This document shows, piece after piece, positions 1 through 8,924 of a DNA stretch of 64,000 nt. Source of the stretch: Humibacillus sp. DSM 29435 (GTDB taxonomy: Bacteria; Actinomycetota; Actinomycetes; Actinomycetales; Dermatophilaceae); assembly GCF_001758225.1 (NCBI RefSeq), contig NZ_MAST01000034.1:62001-126000 (forward strand), read 5' to 3'. The translations under genes were made by a program, and so were the position numbers. Below the pieces are notes generated by a model. That model worked only from the letters and a program-made list of their open reading frames with translations, did no database searches and was not told the DNA's origin. The stretch's first letter is position 1, and each line of letters opens with the position of its first letter.

Positions 1-362
1 GATGTGAGCGGAATGAGTCCGTCGAGGTGGGCGCGCTGCCCACTGGCCCGCACCCGGGCGTCGGCCACCGCCTGCTCCCACGCGAGCTGGCCGGTGACCA
101 GCTCGAGCCACGTAACGGCATCCGTCTCGATGACGTTGGGCGGTGTGCCACGGGTGTGCACCGGCCCCTCGATGCACTGCACGGCCCCGTACGGCGGCAC
201 CCGCACCTCGACGGTTCGCCCCGGCGCCGTGGTGGCCAGCTCCTCGAGGGTGAAGCGGACCGCGGTGCCGGTGGTGGACCGGTCGGCCGCCCAGGCGGCG
301 GCCCGGCACGCCTCGAGGGCGGCGAGCCCGTCGGCGACCGGCGTGCGTCTGCGAGGCGGCAT
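1..362 (-). CDS. Bacterial sterol-carrier-like protein (3' end cut by window edge)
   Basis: The reverse strand reads MPPRRRTPVADGLAALEA and then about 100 further residues without a stop before running off the left edge. The part with RTVEVRVPPYGAVQCIEG followed by GTPPNVIETDAVTWLELV is what I expect of the small bacterial SCP-like family, which in Actinobacteria commonly sits next to purF. That fits the purine genes to the right. The role is unknown; the fold suggests binding of a hydrophobic ligand or folding help. The ATG at 360-362 is chosen because a TAACCT hexamer ends 6 nt before it, so it is probably leaderless. Family assignment is from memory of the motif pattern. Confidence 0.72.
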   Translation of the reverse strand, partial: MPPRRRTPVADGLAALEACRAAAWAADRSTTGTAVRFTLEELATTAPGRTVEVRVPPYGAVQCIEGPVHTRGTPPNVIETDAVTWLELVTGQLAWEQAVADARVRASGQRAHLDGLIPLT

Positions 363-368
363 CCCGCC

Positions 369-374
369 AGGTTA
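369..374 (-). promoter_or_regulatory. -10 element TAACCT, leaderless start
   Basis: TAACCT on the reverse strand lies 6 nt upstream of the ATG of the SCP-like gene, the spacing seen at many starts in this window. No Shine-Dalgarno sequence is present between them. Confidence 0.5.
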
Positions 375-422
375 GCCGGGCAGGTGGCACGCAGAGCGCA
401 CTCGTCGGCCCGCACGGTTCGG

Positions 423-1319
423 TCAGCGGCTGCGCCACCTCGGCAGCACATCGCTGACCACGCTGTCGAGCACCGCCCGACTGCCCGCGAACGGACCGTC
501 GGGTCGCGGCCAGGGGACGATCACGTCGGTGAAGCCGAGCCCGGCGGCCCGCCCGACGGCATCCTCGAAGGCCCCCACACTGCTGAGCGCGTAGGTGGGG
601 GCCGAGTCGAGGTTGAGGTAGCGGGCGAAGACGTGGTCCGGCTGCCGCTCGGCGCCGGCAGCTTGAAGCGCATCGGTCATCGCGTCGCCGAGGCCGCCGA
701 TGAGCTGCCACCAGTCGGCGTCGGTTTCGGCTCGGCCGCCGACGGTCAGCCAGGCGTCGCCCCGCTCAGCGGCGAGCCGGATCGACTTCGGGCCGTTGGC
801 GGCGATGATGAGCGGCACTCGTGGGGCGCCCGTAGTGCCGCGAACCGGGCCAGGAAGGGTACGCACGTCTCGGGCGGCGTAGAAGCGTCCGTCGTGGTCG
901 ACGTGGTCGCTCGAGAGCAGCCGGTCGAGCAGGTCGGTGAACTCGTGAAACCGGGCGACGCGGTCTTTGAGCGAGAGGTCATCGCCCATGACCCGCGCGT
1001 CGAGGTCGCCCCCGGTGCCGATGCCGAGCAGGAAGCGGCCATCCGAGATGTCGTCCAGTGCGAGCACCTCGCGCATGAACTGCACGGGGTGGTGGTTGTT
1101 CGGTGACGACACGAAGGTTCCGAGCTGCATCCGATCGGTGACCGCAGCCGCCGCCACCAGGGTCGGGACAGCCGCGAACCAAGGAGATTCAGGAAGCCCA
1201 CCCCACGTGATGTGATCGAAGGTCCAGCCGTGGTCGAACCCCATGGCCTCGGCCTCACGCCAGATCGGGCCAGCCACCGACCACGTGTGCTCGGGCAGGA
1301 TCGTCACTCCGAATCGCAT
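423..1319 (-). CDS. LLM-class (F420-type) flavin-dependent oxidoreductase
   Basis: This 298-residue protein has the luciferase-like TIM-barrel signature: N-terminal MRFGVTILPEHTW, EAMGFDHGWTFDHI, then FVSSPNNHHPVQFMREVLALDDISDGR and the GIGTGGD turn. Such enzymes use FMN or, in many Actinobacteria, coenzyme F420 to oxidise or reduce small organic substrates; the substrate cannot be read from the sequence. A GTG 30 nt upstream would give a longer product, but ATG at 1319 matches the family N-terminus and follows a TACGGT hexamer by 7 nt. It is divergent from the GNAT gene with only 23 bp between starts. Confidence 0.85.
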   Translation of the reverse strand: MRFGVTILPEHTWSVAGPIWREAEAMGFDHGWTFDHITWGGLPESPWFAAVPTLVAAAAVTDRMQLGTFVSSPNNHHPVQFMREVLALDDISDGRFLLGIGTGGDLDARVMGDDLSLKDRVARFHEFTDLLDRLLSSDHVDHDGRFYAARDVRTLPGPVRGTTGAPRVPLIIAANGPKSIRLAAERGDAWLTVGGRAETDADWWQLIGGLGDAMTDALQAAGAERQPDHVFARYLNLDSAPTYALSSVGAFEDAVGRAAGLGFTDVIVPWPRPDGPFAGSRAVLDSVVSDVLPRWRSR

Positions 1320-1326
1320 GGTGTCG

Positions 1327-1336
1327 ACCGTAGCCT
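1327..1336. promoter_or_regulatory. Interlocked divergent -10 elements
   Basis: The 10-bp block ACCGTAGCCT contains TAGCCT on the plus strand (1331-1336, 6 nt before GTG 1343) and TACGGT on the minus strand (1332-1327, 7 nt before ATG 1319). The two hexamers share the TA at 1331-1332, so both leaderless promoters use the same melted base pairs. Confidence 0.55.
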
Positions 1337-1342
1337 GTTCCT

Positions 1343-2149
1343 GTGACACGCAACTGGGACGCAGGGGCCGTGCTCGCCGCCTCCAACGAATGGGTGTGGG
1401 TGCCCGAGGCAGCGCCGGTCGTTCGCACCGACGAGTACCTCGTCGTGGCCTACCCGGAGTGGTTCCTGCAGACGGCCGTGGCCCGGGTGTTCGGCTCTGA
1501 GCGGGATGCCGCCGAGCTCGTCGACGAGATCGGCCGGGCCGCGCTGAGCCTGGGTCGCGAGCAGCTGTGGTGGCGCCTGTCGGACCAGACCCGACCGGGC
1601 GGCCTCGAGGCCGAGCTGGTCGCTCGGGGGGCGGTGCTGACCGAACGCACGGACGTGCTGGCCCTCCCGCTCGAGCACCGCTGGCCCGACATCCGGGTCC
1701 CTGACGACGTCTCGGTGCGCCGGGTGCTGGATGAGCAGACCTTGCGTGACGTCTACGTCGTCGAACACGACGCCTTCGGCAGCCACGAGCCGACGACGGA
1801 CCAGATCGCCGACGGCCTGAGCGAGCTGGCGGTCGGCCGCGTCGACGACTCGGTCGGGCGGTTCGTGGCGTACATCGAGGGCGCGCCCGCCGGAGCGGGC
1901 GGGGGGGGAGTCGTCGACGGGGTGTGCCGCCTCTGGGGCGGGTGCACGCACACGTCGTGGCGAGGTCGAGGCGCCTACCGCGCGGTGCTCGAGGCGCGTC
2001 TGACCACGGCCGCAGCGGCGGGGGCGACCCTCGGGCTCACCCACGGGCTCGTCGAAACGTCGTCACCGATCCTGCGCCTGCTCGGCTTCCAGCGCTACGG
2101 CGAGGAACGGGTGCTCCGCACCGACACCGCAGGGCAGGGGCTCGCGTGA
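1343..2149 (+). CDS. GNAT family N-acetyltransferase
   Basis: A 268-residue two-domain GNAT protein. The C-terminal half holds the acetyl-CoA binding stretch WRGRGAYRAVLEARL (motif A, R/Q-x-x-G-x-G/A) followed by SSPILRLLGFQRYG. The N-terminal half is a degenerate GNAT-like region. The substrate is unknown. It starts with GTG directly after a TAGCCT hexamer and overlaps the next gene by 4 bp (GTGA), so the two are translationally coupled. A run of eight G bases at 1901-1908 encodes a glycine stretch and is a possible slippage point. The same architecture recurs in the gene at 25014-25820, which looks like a distant paralogue. Confidence 0.8.
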   Translation: MTRNWDAGAVLAASNEWVWVPEAAPVVRTDEYLVVAYPEWFLQTAVARVFGSERDAAELVDEIGRAALSLGREQLWWRLSDQTRPGGLEAELVARGAVLTERTDVLALPLEHRWPDIRVPDDVSVRRVLDEQTLRDVYVVEHDAFGSHEPTTDQIADGLSELAVGRVDDSVGRFVAYIEGAPAGAGGGGVVDGVCRLWGGCTHTSWRGRGAYRAVLEARLTTAAAAGATLGLTHGLVETSSPILRLLGFQRYGEERVLRTDTAGQGLA

Positions 2150-2946
2150 CCGACCGCATCCGGTTCGACCGCGACGACCGAGGCGGTGTCACCGTCGTCA
2201 TGGATGGCTCGCCGCAGTCGCACGTGCAGCAGAGCGACCCCACCCTGCTCGTCTTCGAGTACGTGCAGCACCTTGCCCTCGCCCTCGACGCACTACCCGC
2301 CGGGCCGCTCGGCGTCACCCACGTCGGTGGGGCCGGGCTCACCCTGCCGCGCTACGTCGAGGCGACGAGGCCGGGCTCGACCCAGATCGTGCTCGAACCC
2401 GACGCCGAGCTGACCGCATTGGTGCGCAAGGAGATTCCCCTCCCTCGTCGTCACCGCATCAGGGTTCGAGAGGTTGACGGCCGGTCCGGCGTGGCCGCCC
2501 TCGCCGGTTCGTCCGCCGACGTCGTCGTCACCGACGCCTACGCCGATGGGCGGGTTCCGGCGGAACTGAGCTCAGCGGCCTACGTGCTCGATGTCGCTCG
2601 GGTACTGCGCAACGATGGCCTCGCGCTCTGGAACCTTGCCGACGAACCCGGGATGCATTACGTATCAAGGGTGCTCGCGACCGTGCGGCTCAGCCTGCCG
2701 CACGTGGCGCTGATCGCCACCCACGAGGTGCTCAAGAGCAAGCGGTTCGGCAACTCCGTCGTGGTCGCCAGCCGGCAGCCCCTCCCGCTGGAGCGGCTGC
2801 GTCGCGATGTGGCCCGGGCTCACCTCCCGACCGGGATCCGAGAGGGAACGGCGCTCGAGCGGCTCGCCGCCGGGGCGAAGCCCTTCGTCGACGACGCGGC
2901 CCGAAGCCCCGTGCCACCGGATGCCGGCCGCTGGCGGGTGCGCTGA
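2146..2946 (+). CDS. Spermidine-synthase-like methyltransferase-fold protein
   Basis: The 266-residue product resembles the actinobacterial spermidine-synthase-like proteins with a Rossmann methyltransferase fold. The nucleotide-binding region reads GVTHVGGAGLTLPRYVEATR, then IVLEPDAELTALVR (acidic residue at the end of strand 2) and ADVVVTDAYADGRVPAELSS, in the position of the catalytic D-x-x-D region. Many such proteins lack proven polyamine activity, so the true substrate is open. GTG at 2146 is chosen because it overlaps the upstream TGA; longer forms would run through the GNAT gene. It ends 36 bp from the convergent VWA gene. Confidence 0.78.
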   Translation: MTDRIRFDRDDRGGVTVVMDGSPQSHVQQSDPTLLVFEYVQHLALALDALPAGPLGVTHVGGAGLTLPRYVEATRPGSTQIVLEPDAELTALVRKEIPLPRRHRIRVREVDGRSGVAALAGSSADVVVTDAYADGRVPAELSSAAYVLDVARVLRNDGLALWNLADEPGMHYVSRVLATVRLSLPHVALIATHEVLKSKRFGNSVVVASRQPLPLERLRRDVARAHLPTGIREGTALERLAAGAKPFVDDAARSPVPPDAGRWRVR

Positions 2947-2982
2947 GGGGCGTGGCCACCGGTCACGCCGTTCAGACCTGAC

Positions 2983-5007
2983 TCAGACCCAGGAGCTGCG
3001 GCCGCCGGACCAGTCTCGGGGGCTGGAACCGTAGCCGCCTCTCGAGCTGGGGCCGCGTGAGCCGAGGTAGCTGCCGACGACGGCCGCACCGAGATCGTCG
3101 AGCTCGGGGGCCACGACGCGCCCGTCGACCCGGTGCGCGAGCTGGTCGATGAAACGGGCCAGCCCGGGGTCGTCGCCGAGGCGGAAGAACGAGACCTTGG
3201 CCCCGAGGCGGTGCGACGCGTCGAGCTCACGGATCGTGTGGGCGATGGTCAGCGGGTGCGGCGGGTAGTCGAACCAGGTCTCGCCGTCGGGCTCGAGGTG
3301 GGAGGTCGGCTCGCCGTCGGTGACGATGAGCAGCACGGGCTGGGCGTTGGGATGCTTGCGGAAGTGCCGGTTGGCGAGCAGCAGGGCGTGGTGAAGGTTG
3401 GTGCCCTTCTCGTACTGCGCGTCGAGAGCGGTCAGCTCCTCGATGTCCATGACCTGGGCGTTGCGCCCGAAGCCGATCAGCTGCAGGTGGTCGCCGCGGA
3501 AGCGCGATCGGATCAGGTGGTGAAGAGCCAAAGCGGTGCGTTTCATCGGCACCCACCGGCCGTCCATCGCCATCGAGAACGAGGTGTCGGCCAGCAGCGC
3601 GACAGCGGCCTGGGTGCGCGCCTCGGTCTCGGTGACCTCGACGTCGCGGATGTTCAGCCGCACCCCACGGGCGGCGCTCCCCCCTTCACCCACGGTGCGC
3701 AGCACGGCATTGGTCACGGTGCGCGTGACGTCCCACGGTTCGGTGTCGCCGAACGCCCACTCCCGGGTGACTCCGCTGAGCTCGCCGGCAGCACCGGCCT
3801 GGCGCTGGTCGCGCTGGCCGGCTCGACCCGACAGCCGCTCGGCCACGTCTTTGAGCAGCGCCTTGCCGAGCTGACGCATGGCCTTCGGCGAGAGCTTGAG
3901 CTGGCCGTCGGAGCTGCGCTTCAGCAGCCCGCTCTGACGCAGAGCCTTCTCGAGCGCGGCCAGGGTGCGGGCGTCGACGGCCGCCTCGTCGCCGAGCTGA
4001 CGCGCCAGCTTGTCGAGGTCGACATCGTCCATCCGAGCCCCGTCGTAGCTCTGCGAGAGCTGGTCGGCGAGCTGGTCGAGATCGGCGAGGTCTTGCAGCA
4101 CACCCGTGCCGTCGCCCAGGCCGAGGCCCTGTTCACCTTCGAACGACTCGCCCGACCCCCAGTCCTCACCGGGCCGCAGTGCCTGCAGGTTGTCGTCGAG
4201 CTGGCCCAGCGACTGCATCAGGTCGGGCGAGCCGAAGGCCTGCTGCGCCAAGGCGTCGAGCTCGTCGCGTTGCTCCTGCGTCATCGAGTTGCGCATCCGT
4301 TGGGCGGCAGCGGCTCGGGCCGCCAGCGAGTCGAGCAGCTCGTCGATGTTCTGGGGCTGGTCCGGAAAGAAGTCCCCATGCTTGTTCATGAAGTCAGCGA
4401 ACTGCTCGTCGGTGGGCTCACCGAGCCGGTGCGCCTCCAGCAGTGCGTTGAGGTCTTTCAGCATCTCGTTGACGGCGGCTCGGTCGGCGTCAGTGGCGTT
4501 CTCGAGCGCCTGCTTCATGCCGGCGAACCTCTGGTCGAGCATCTCGCGCCCGAGCAGGTCCTTGATCTGCTCGTAGTCGGCGCGGGCCTGCGACGAGCGC
4601 CACGGGTAGTCGCCGAGCTCGCTCACGGCCGCGGCCGTCGAGGCTGGCAGGTTCTCGATGCGCATCTCGGCGAAACGCGCGTCGTCGTCGAGGTCGCGGG
4701 CCAGCTGCTTGCGCTCCTCGAGCACCGCGCGGTCGAGCAGCTCACGCACCTGCTGCATCGTGCCGTCGAGGTTGTGCTTCTGCAGCAGCTCGCGTCGCCG
4801 TTCGGCCACCCGTCGGGCCAGGTCGTCGAGACCCTGCTGGTTCATCGCGCCCCGGCGCAGGAACTCGCGCATGGCGCGCTCGGGTGAGCTGCCCGCCATC
4901 ACGTCCTCGCCGATGGCATCGAGAGCCTCGGCGAGATCGACCGGTGGCGCCAGTGGGTCGGGGCCGCCGTCGTACCGGCCGTAGCGGGTGTTCACGCGAC
5001 TCGTCAT
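2983..5007 (-). CDS. VWA-domain protein, partner of the AAA+ ATPase
   Basis: A 674-residue acidic, helix-rich protein with a C-terminal von Willebrand A domain. The MIDAS motif DTSFS is at residues 474-478, followed further on by KGTNLHHAL and VTDGEPTSH, the threonine and aspartate metal-contact positions. The N-terminal 450 residues are glutamine/leucine-rich helices without a known domain. The ATG overlaps the stop of the upstream ATPase (ATGA), so the pair is co-translated. AAA+/VWA pairs of this type (ChlI/ChlD-like, MoxR-like) act as chaperones that insert metals or cofactors or remodel protein complexes; the client here is unknown. No membrane segment is evident, so it is probably cytoplasmic. 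Confidence 0.82.
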   Translation of the reverse strand: MTSRVNTRYGRYDGGPDPLAPPVDLAEALDAIGEDVMAGSSPERAMREFLRRGAMNQQGLDDLARRVAERRRELLQKHNLDGTMQQVRELLDRAVLEERKQLARDLDDDARFAEMRIENLPASTAAAVSELGDYPWRSSQARADYEQIKDLLGREMLDQRFAGMKQALENATDADRAAVNEMLKDLNALLEAHRLGEPTDEQFADFMNKHGDFFPDQPQNIDELLDSLAARAAAAQRMRNSMTQEQRDELDALAQQAFGSPDLMQSLGQLDDNLQALRPGEDWGSGESFEGEQGLGLGDGTGVLQDLADLDQLADQLSQSYDGARMDDVDLDKLARQLGDEAAVDARTLAALEKALRQSGLLKRSSDGQLKLSPKAMRQLGKALLKDVAERLSGRAGQRDQRQAGAAGELSGVTREWAFGDTEPWDVTRTVTNAVLRTVGEGGSAARGVRLNIRDVEVTETEARTQAAVALLADTSFSMAMDGRWVPMKRTALALHHLIRSRFRGDHLQLIGFGRNAQVMDIEELTALDAQYEKGTNLHHALLLANRHFRKHPNAQPVLLIVTDGEPTSHLEPDGETWFDYPPHPLTIAHTIRELDASHRLGAKVSFFRLGDDPGLARFIDQLAHRVDGRVVAPELDDLGAAVVGSYLGSRGPSSRGGYGSSPRDWSGGRSSWV

Positions 5008-6392
5008 CCGTAGACCGTCTCGCCGCCGCTACTCTCCTTGCTCACCTTTCGAGCGAGGTAGAGACCTTCGAGGGCCAGCTCGATGGCGTTGGCGCGCTCT
5101 CCGTCGTTCTCGGCGCCGAGTCGCTCGCAGACGTCGTCGTAGAGCTCGGACTCTCCCAGCACCGGCAGGCCGGTGAGGAAGTCGATGGCCCCCACCTGGG
5201 CGCCGGTCGAGACCATGGCGCCACCCTCGATCGCTTGGACGAGCAGGGCGAAGTCGATACCGCGGAAGTGCTGACGCACCGTCTCGGCCGTCGCCGTGCG
5301 CAGCAGGTGGGTGAGCACCTCCTTCTCGCGGCCTTCCTCGCCGGTCTCGAACTCGACCTTGCCGCCGAGCACCTCGATGACGGTCTCGAGGTCGACGACC
5401 CGCGCCACCGCCTGCTCCTCGCCCTGAACCGTGGCCCGGTGGAGAGCGGCGGCCGCAACGGTCTCGGCGGCGGCGATCGAGAAGCGGGCGCTGACTCCCG
5501 AGCGCTGGTCGACGGCACTGGCCCCGCGCAGGTTTCGGGTGAACCGCGCGATGATCTCGACGAGCGAGTCGGGCACCTGCGCCACCAGCGCCGCCTCCTG
5601 CCGGATCACGGCGACCTCGTCTTCGAGGGCCACGGGGTAGTGCGTACGGATCTCGGCGCCGAACCGGTCCTTGAGGGGCGTGATGATGCGGCCGCGGTTG
5701 GTGTAGTCCTCCGGGTTGGCACTCGCGACGACGAGCACGTCGAGCGGCAGCCGCAGCACGTACCCACGGATCTGGATGTCGCGCTCCTCCATCACGTTGA
5801 GCATCGCGACCTGGATGCGTTCGGCGAGGTCGGGCAGCTCGTTGATGGCGACGATGCCACGGTGCGAGCGCGGGATGAGACCGAAGTGGATCGTCTCGGG
5901 GTCACCGAGTGAACGGCCCTCGGCCACCTTCATCGGGTCGACGTCACCGATGAGGTCGGCCACGCTGGTGTCGGGGGTGGCGAGCTTCTCGGCGTACCGC
6001 TCGTCGCGGTGGCGCCACTCGACGGGGAGGGTGTCGCCCAGCTCGAAGGCTCGACGGCGGGATGCCGCCGTGATCGGCTCGTAGGGGTGCTCGCCGAGCT
6101 CACTGCCCGCGATCACGGGCGTCCATTCGTCGAGCAGCCCGACGAGAGTGCGCAGCAGCCGGGTCTTGCCCTGACCGCGCTCACCGAGCAGCACGACGTC
6201 GTGCCCGGCGATGACGGCCCGCTCGAGCTGCGGCACGACGTCGTCGGCGAACCCGTGCAGGCCCGGCCACGGGTCGCGCCCGGCGCGTAGGGCGTCGAGA
6301 AGGTTGTCGCGTAGCTCTTGCTTGAGGGTCTTCTGCTGGTGGCCGGACGCGCGAAGCGCTCCGACCGTGGTCATCATCGGGGCGTCGGTCAC
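5004..6392 (-). CDS. AAA+ ATPase, MoxR/ChlI-like
   Basis: A 462-residue ATPase. The Walker A motif is GERGQGKTRLL near residue 68, and Walker B lies in GIVAINELPDL. The stretch RIQVAMLNVMEERDIQIRGY followed by VVASANPEDYTNRGRI is typical of magnesium-chelatase-I/MoxR proteins (sensor 1 after the ASANP). The C-terminal part is a helical lid. It is the first gene of a two-gene operon with the VWA protein, with a 4-bp overlap. The GTG start lies 6 nt after TAGCGT on the reverse strand, which indicates a leaderless mRNA. The function of the pair in Actinobacteria is unresolved. Confidence 0.85.
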   Translation of the reverse strand: MTDAPMMTTVGALRASGHQQKTLKQELRDNLLDALRAGRDPWPGLHGFADDVVPQLERAVIAGHDVVLLGERGQGKTRLLRTLVGLLDEWTPVIAGSELGEHPYEPITAASRRRAFELGDTLPVEWRHRDERYAEKLATPDTSVADLIGDVDPMKVAEGRSLGDPETIHFGLIPRSHRGIVAINELPDLAERIQVAMLNVMEERDIQIRGYVLRLPLDVLVVASANPEDYTNRGRIITPLKDRFGAEIRTHYPVALEDEVAVIRQEAALVAQVPDSLVEIIARFTRNLRGASAVDQRSGVSARFSIAAAETVAAAALHRATVQGEEQAVARVVDLETVIEVLGGKVEFETGEEGREKEVLTHLLRTATAETVRQHFRGIDFALLVQAIEGGAMVSTGAQVGAIDFLTGLPVLGESELYDDVCERLGAENDGERANAIELALEGLYLARKVSKESSGGETVYG

Positions 6393-6398
6393 CCCTTC

Positions 6399-6404
6399 AC
6401 GCTA
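6399..6404 (-). promoter_or_regulatory. -10 element TAGCGT, leaderless start
   Basis: TAGCGT on the reverse strand ends 6 nt before the GTG of the AAA+ gene. The spacer is GAAGGG. Confidence 0.5.
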
Positions 6405-6442
6405 CGTCGCGCTCCCCACCCCGTCGAGGGGACCACCCAGCT

Positions 6443-6579
6443 GGCCACTCGACCAGCCAACCCACGTCGAGTGGTCACTTTCGTACACACCCACCCGTAC
6501 GGAAGTGGCCACTCGACTGGGCTCCACGTCGAGTGGTCACCTTCGTACACACCCACCAGTACGAAAGTGGCCACTCGAC
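6443..6579. repeat. Tandem hairpin repeat after purL (terminator/REP-like)
   Basis: Two nearly identical units (hairpins at 6466-6517 and 6528-6579, offset 62 bp) follow a half unit at 6443-6453. Each unit is an inverted repeat whose arms read GTCGAGTGG...GTACG and CGTAC...CCACTCGAC around a short ACACCCACC-type loop. The block begins 5 bp beyond the purL stop, on the far side from the gene, and fills most of the spacer to the AAA+ gene. A third copy of the same family is at 12159-12213. It lacks a T tract, so termination is inferred from position and stem strength. Confidence 0.72.
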
Positions 6580-6584
6580 TGGGG

Positions 6585-8924
6585 TCAGGCGTCGAAGACG
6601 GCTGGCAACGTGAAGCGATGCGCGGTCTGCAGCTCGGCGACCGATACCGCGAAGTGGGGGGCGATCGTGAGGGCGCGACCACCCGTCGCGCCGATGCGCA
6701 CACACGGCACCTCGCCCACCAGGGCCTGGAACGCGGCCGCCTGGCCGGCCGGAACGGAGACCAGCACGCGAGCCACTGACTCGGAGAAGAGCGCTGCGAA
6801 GGCGTCGAGCCCCTCGCCCACCTGATCGAGCCCGTCGACGGTCACTCCGACGCCGTGGCGCATCACCGCTTCGGCCAGGGCAATGGCCAGGCCGCCGTCG
6901 GAGAGGTCGTGAGCCGACTCGAGCACGCCCGCGTTCGCTGCCGCGACCAGCACGGCGCCGAGCGCCTGCTCGGCGGCGAGATCGACCTTCGGCGGCTGCC
7001 CGCCCAGGTGTTTATGGATGACGTGCGCCCACTCCGAGCCGCCGAGCTCGTCGCGGGTCGTCCCGAGCAGGAAGACGTGCGAGCCCTCCGTACGAAAGCC
7101 CGAGCCGGTGCGACGTGACACGTCGGCCATCACGCCGAGCACCCCGATGACCGGAGTCGGGTGGATCGCGGCGGCGCCGGTCTGGTTGTAGAAGCTGACG
7201 TTGCCGCCGGTGACAGGAATACCGAGCACCTTGCAGCCCTCGGCGATTCCGCGGATCGCCTCGCGGAACTGCCACATCACGCCGGGGTCCTCTGGCGACC
7301 CGAAGTTGAGGCAGTCGGTGACCGCGAGGGGGGCGGCGCCAGACGTCGCGACGTTGCGGTAGGCCTCGGAGAGGGCCAGCTGCGCGCCGGCGTAGGGGTC
7401 GAGCTTGGCGAAGCGGCTGTTGCAGTCGGTCGCGATGGCGACGCCCAGCCCGGTCTCCTCGTCGACCCGGACCACCCCGGCATCGTCGGGCTGCGACAGC
7501 GCGGTGTTGCCCATCACGTAGCGGTCGTACTGGTCGGTGACCCACGAGCGGTCGCACAGGTTCGGCGAGCCGAGCATCGTCAGCAGCTGCGCCCGGATCT
7601 CGTCGCCCGAGGCCGGCCGAGCCAGGGTGTCGGGGGCATCGGCCGCCAGCGCGTCGAGATAGCCAGGGCGCTCGAGCGGGCGGTGGTAGGTGGGGCCGTC
7701 GTGAGCGACCGAGCGAGGGGGCACGTCGACGATGACGTCTCCGTGCCAGGTGATGACGAGGTTGTCTCCTTCGGTGACCTCGCCGACGACGGTCGCCTCG
7801 ACGTCCCACCGGTCGGTGATCGCCATGAACTCGTCGAGCTTGGCCGGCTCGACAACCGCCATCATCCGTTCCTGCGACTCAGACATCAGGATCTCGTGCG
7901 GCTGCAGGCTCGCGTCACGCAGCGGCACGAGGTCGAGCTCGACCTTCATGCCGCCATCGCCGTTGGAGGCGAGCTCGCTGGTGGCACAGGAGAGCCCGGC
8001 ACCGCCGAGGTCCTGGATGCCGTCGACGACGTGAGCGGCATACAGGTCGAGGCAGCACTCGATGAGCACCTTCTCGGCGAACGGGTCGCCCACCTGCACC
8101 GCTGGTCGTTTGGTCGGCCCGCCGGCACTGAACGTCTCGGACGCGAGCACGGAGACGCCGCCGATACCGTCGCCACCCGTCTTCGCACCGAAGAGGATCA
8201 CCTTGTTGCCGGCCCCCGACGCCTTGGCGAGGTGGATGTCCTCGATGCGCATCGCACCGACGCACAGGGCGTTGACGAGCGGATTGCCTTGGTAGCAGTT
8301 GTCGAACACGACCTCACCGCCGATGTTGGGCAGGCCGAGGCAGTTACCGTAGCCGCCGACGCCGGCGACCACGCCGGGCAGCACACGCTGGGTGTCGGGG
8401 TGGTAGAGGTTGCCGAACCGCAGGGAGTCCATGACCGCGATGGGTCGAGCCCCCATCGACATGATGTCGCGCACGATGCCGCCCACGCCGGTGGCGGCGC
8501 CCTGGTAGGGCTCGACGTAGCTGGGGTGGTTGTGCGACTCGACCTTGAAGGTGACGGCCCAACCGTCACCGATGTCAACGACGCCGGCGTTCTCGCCGAT
8601 GCCGACCAACAGCTTCTCGCGCATCTCGTCGGTGGTGTTCTCGGCCCACAGCGCGAAGTGCACCTTGCTCGACTTGTACGAGCAGTGCTCGCTCCACATC
8701 ACGGAGTACATGGCAAGCTCGGCGATGGTCGGCCGACGCCCGATGATCTCGCGGATGGTCGCGTACTCGTCGCTCTTCAGGCCGAGCTCGGCCCACGGCT
8801 GGTCGACGTCGGGGGTGGCGACGGCGTTTTCGACGGTGTCGAGGCCGGCCGGCACTTCGGCCCCGGCTTCACTGACAACCCCCTCGATCGCGTCGCTCTG
8901 AGTGTGCGTCTGGGTGTCGCTCAT
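6585..8924 (-). CDS. purL: Phosphoribosylformylglycinamidine synthase, large subunit
   Basis: The 779-residue small-type PurL catalyses the ATP-dependent conversion of FGAR to FGAM (step 4 of purine synthesis) with ammonia delivered by PurQ and help from PurS. Diagnostic stretches are [13 protein letters not shown] near the N-terminus, [21 protein letters not shown] with the catalytic histidine, [15 protein letters not shown], and LNFGSPEDP with [13 protein letters not shown] in the second half. The length is normal for the three-protein system. Its ATG overlaps the purQ stop by 4 bp, so purS-purQ-purL form one operon. The hairpin repeat immediately downstream probably ends the transcript. 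Confidence 0.97.
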   Translation of the reverse strand: MSDTQTHTQSDAIEGVVSEAGAEVPAGLDTVENAVATPDVDQPWAELGLKSDEYATIREIIGRRPTIAELAMYSVMWSEHCSYKSSKVHFALWAENTTDEMREKLLVGIGENAGVVDIGDGWAVTFKVESHNHPSYVEPYQGAATGVGGIVRDIMSMGARPIAVMDSLRFGNLYHPDTQRVLPGVVAGVGGYGNCLGLPNIGGEVVFDNCYQGNPLVNALCVGAMRIEDIHLAKASGAGNKVILFGAKTGGDGIGGVSVLASETFSAGGPTKRPAVQVGDPFAEKVLIECCLDLYAAHVVDGIQDLGGAGLSCATSELASNGDGGMKVELDLVPLRDASLQPHEILMSESQERMMAVVEPAKLDEFMAITDRWDVEATVVGEVTEGDNLVITWHGDVIVDVPPRSVAHDGPTYHRPLERPGYLDALAADAPDTLARPASGDEIRAQLLTMLGSPNLCDRSWVTDQYDRYVMGNTALSQPDDAGVVRVDEETGLGVAIATDCNSRFAKLDPYAGAQLALSEAYRNVATSGAAPLAVTDCLNFGSPEDPGVMWQFREAIRGIAEGCKVLGIPVTGGNVSFYNQTGAAAIHPTPVIGVLGVMADVSRRTGSGFRTEGSHVFLLGTTRDELGGSEWAHVIHKHLGGQPPKVDLAAEQALGAVLVAAANAGVLESAHDLSDGGLAIALAEAVMRHGVGVTVDGLDQVGEGLDAFAALFSESVARVLVSVPAGQAAAFQALVGEVPCVRIGATGGRALTIAPHFAVSVAELQTAHRFTLPAVFDA

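Noticed and set aside
3133-4887. 584-residue plus-strand open frame
   Set aside because: It is the antisense shadow of the VWA gene; high GC keeps the opposite strand open. Composition is Arg/Val/Glu-rich without any domain.
6443-6579. Tandem repeats as a possible CRISPR array
   Set aside because: There are only two full units, the segments between them are part of the same hairpin family rather than unique spacers, and no cas gene is present.
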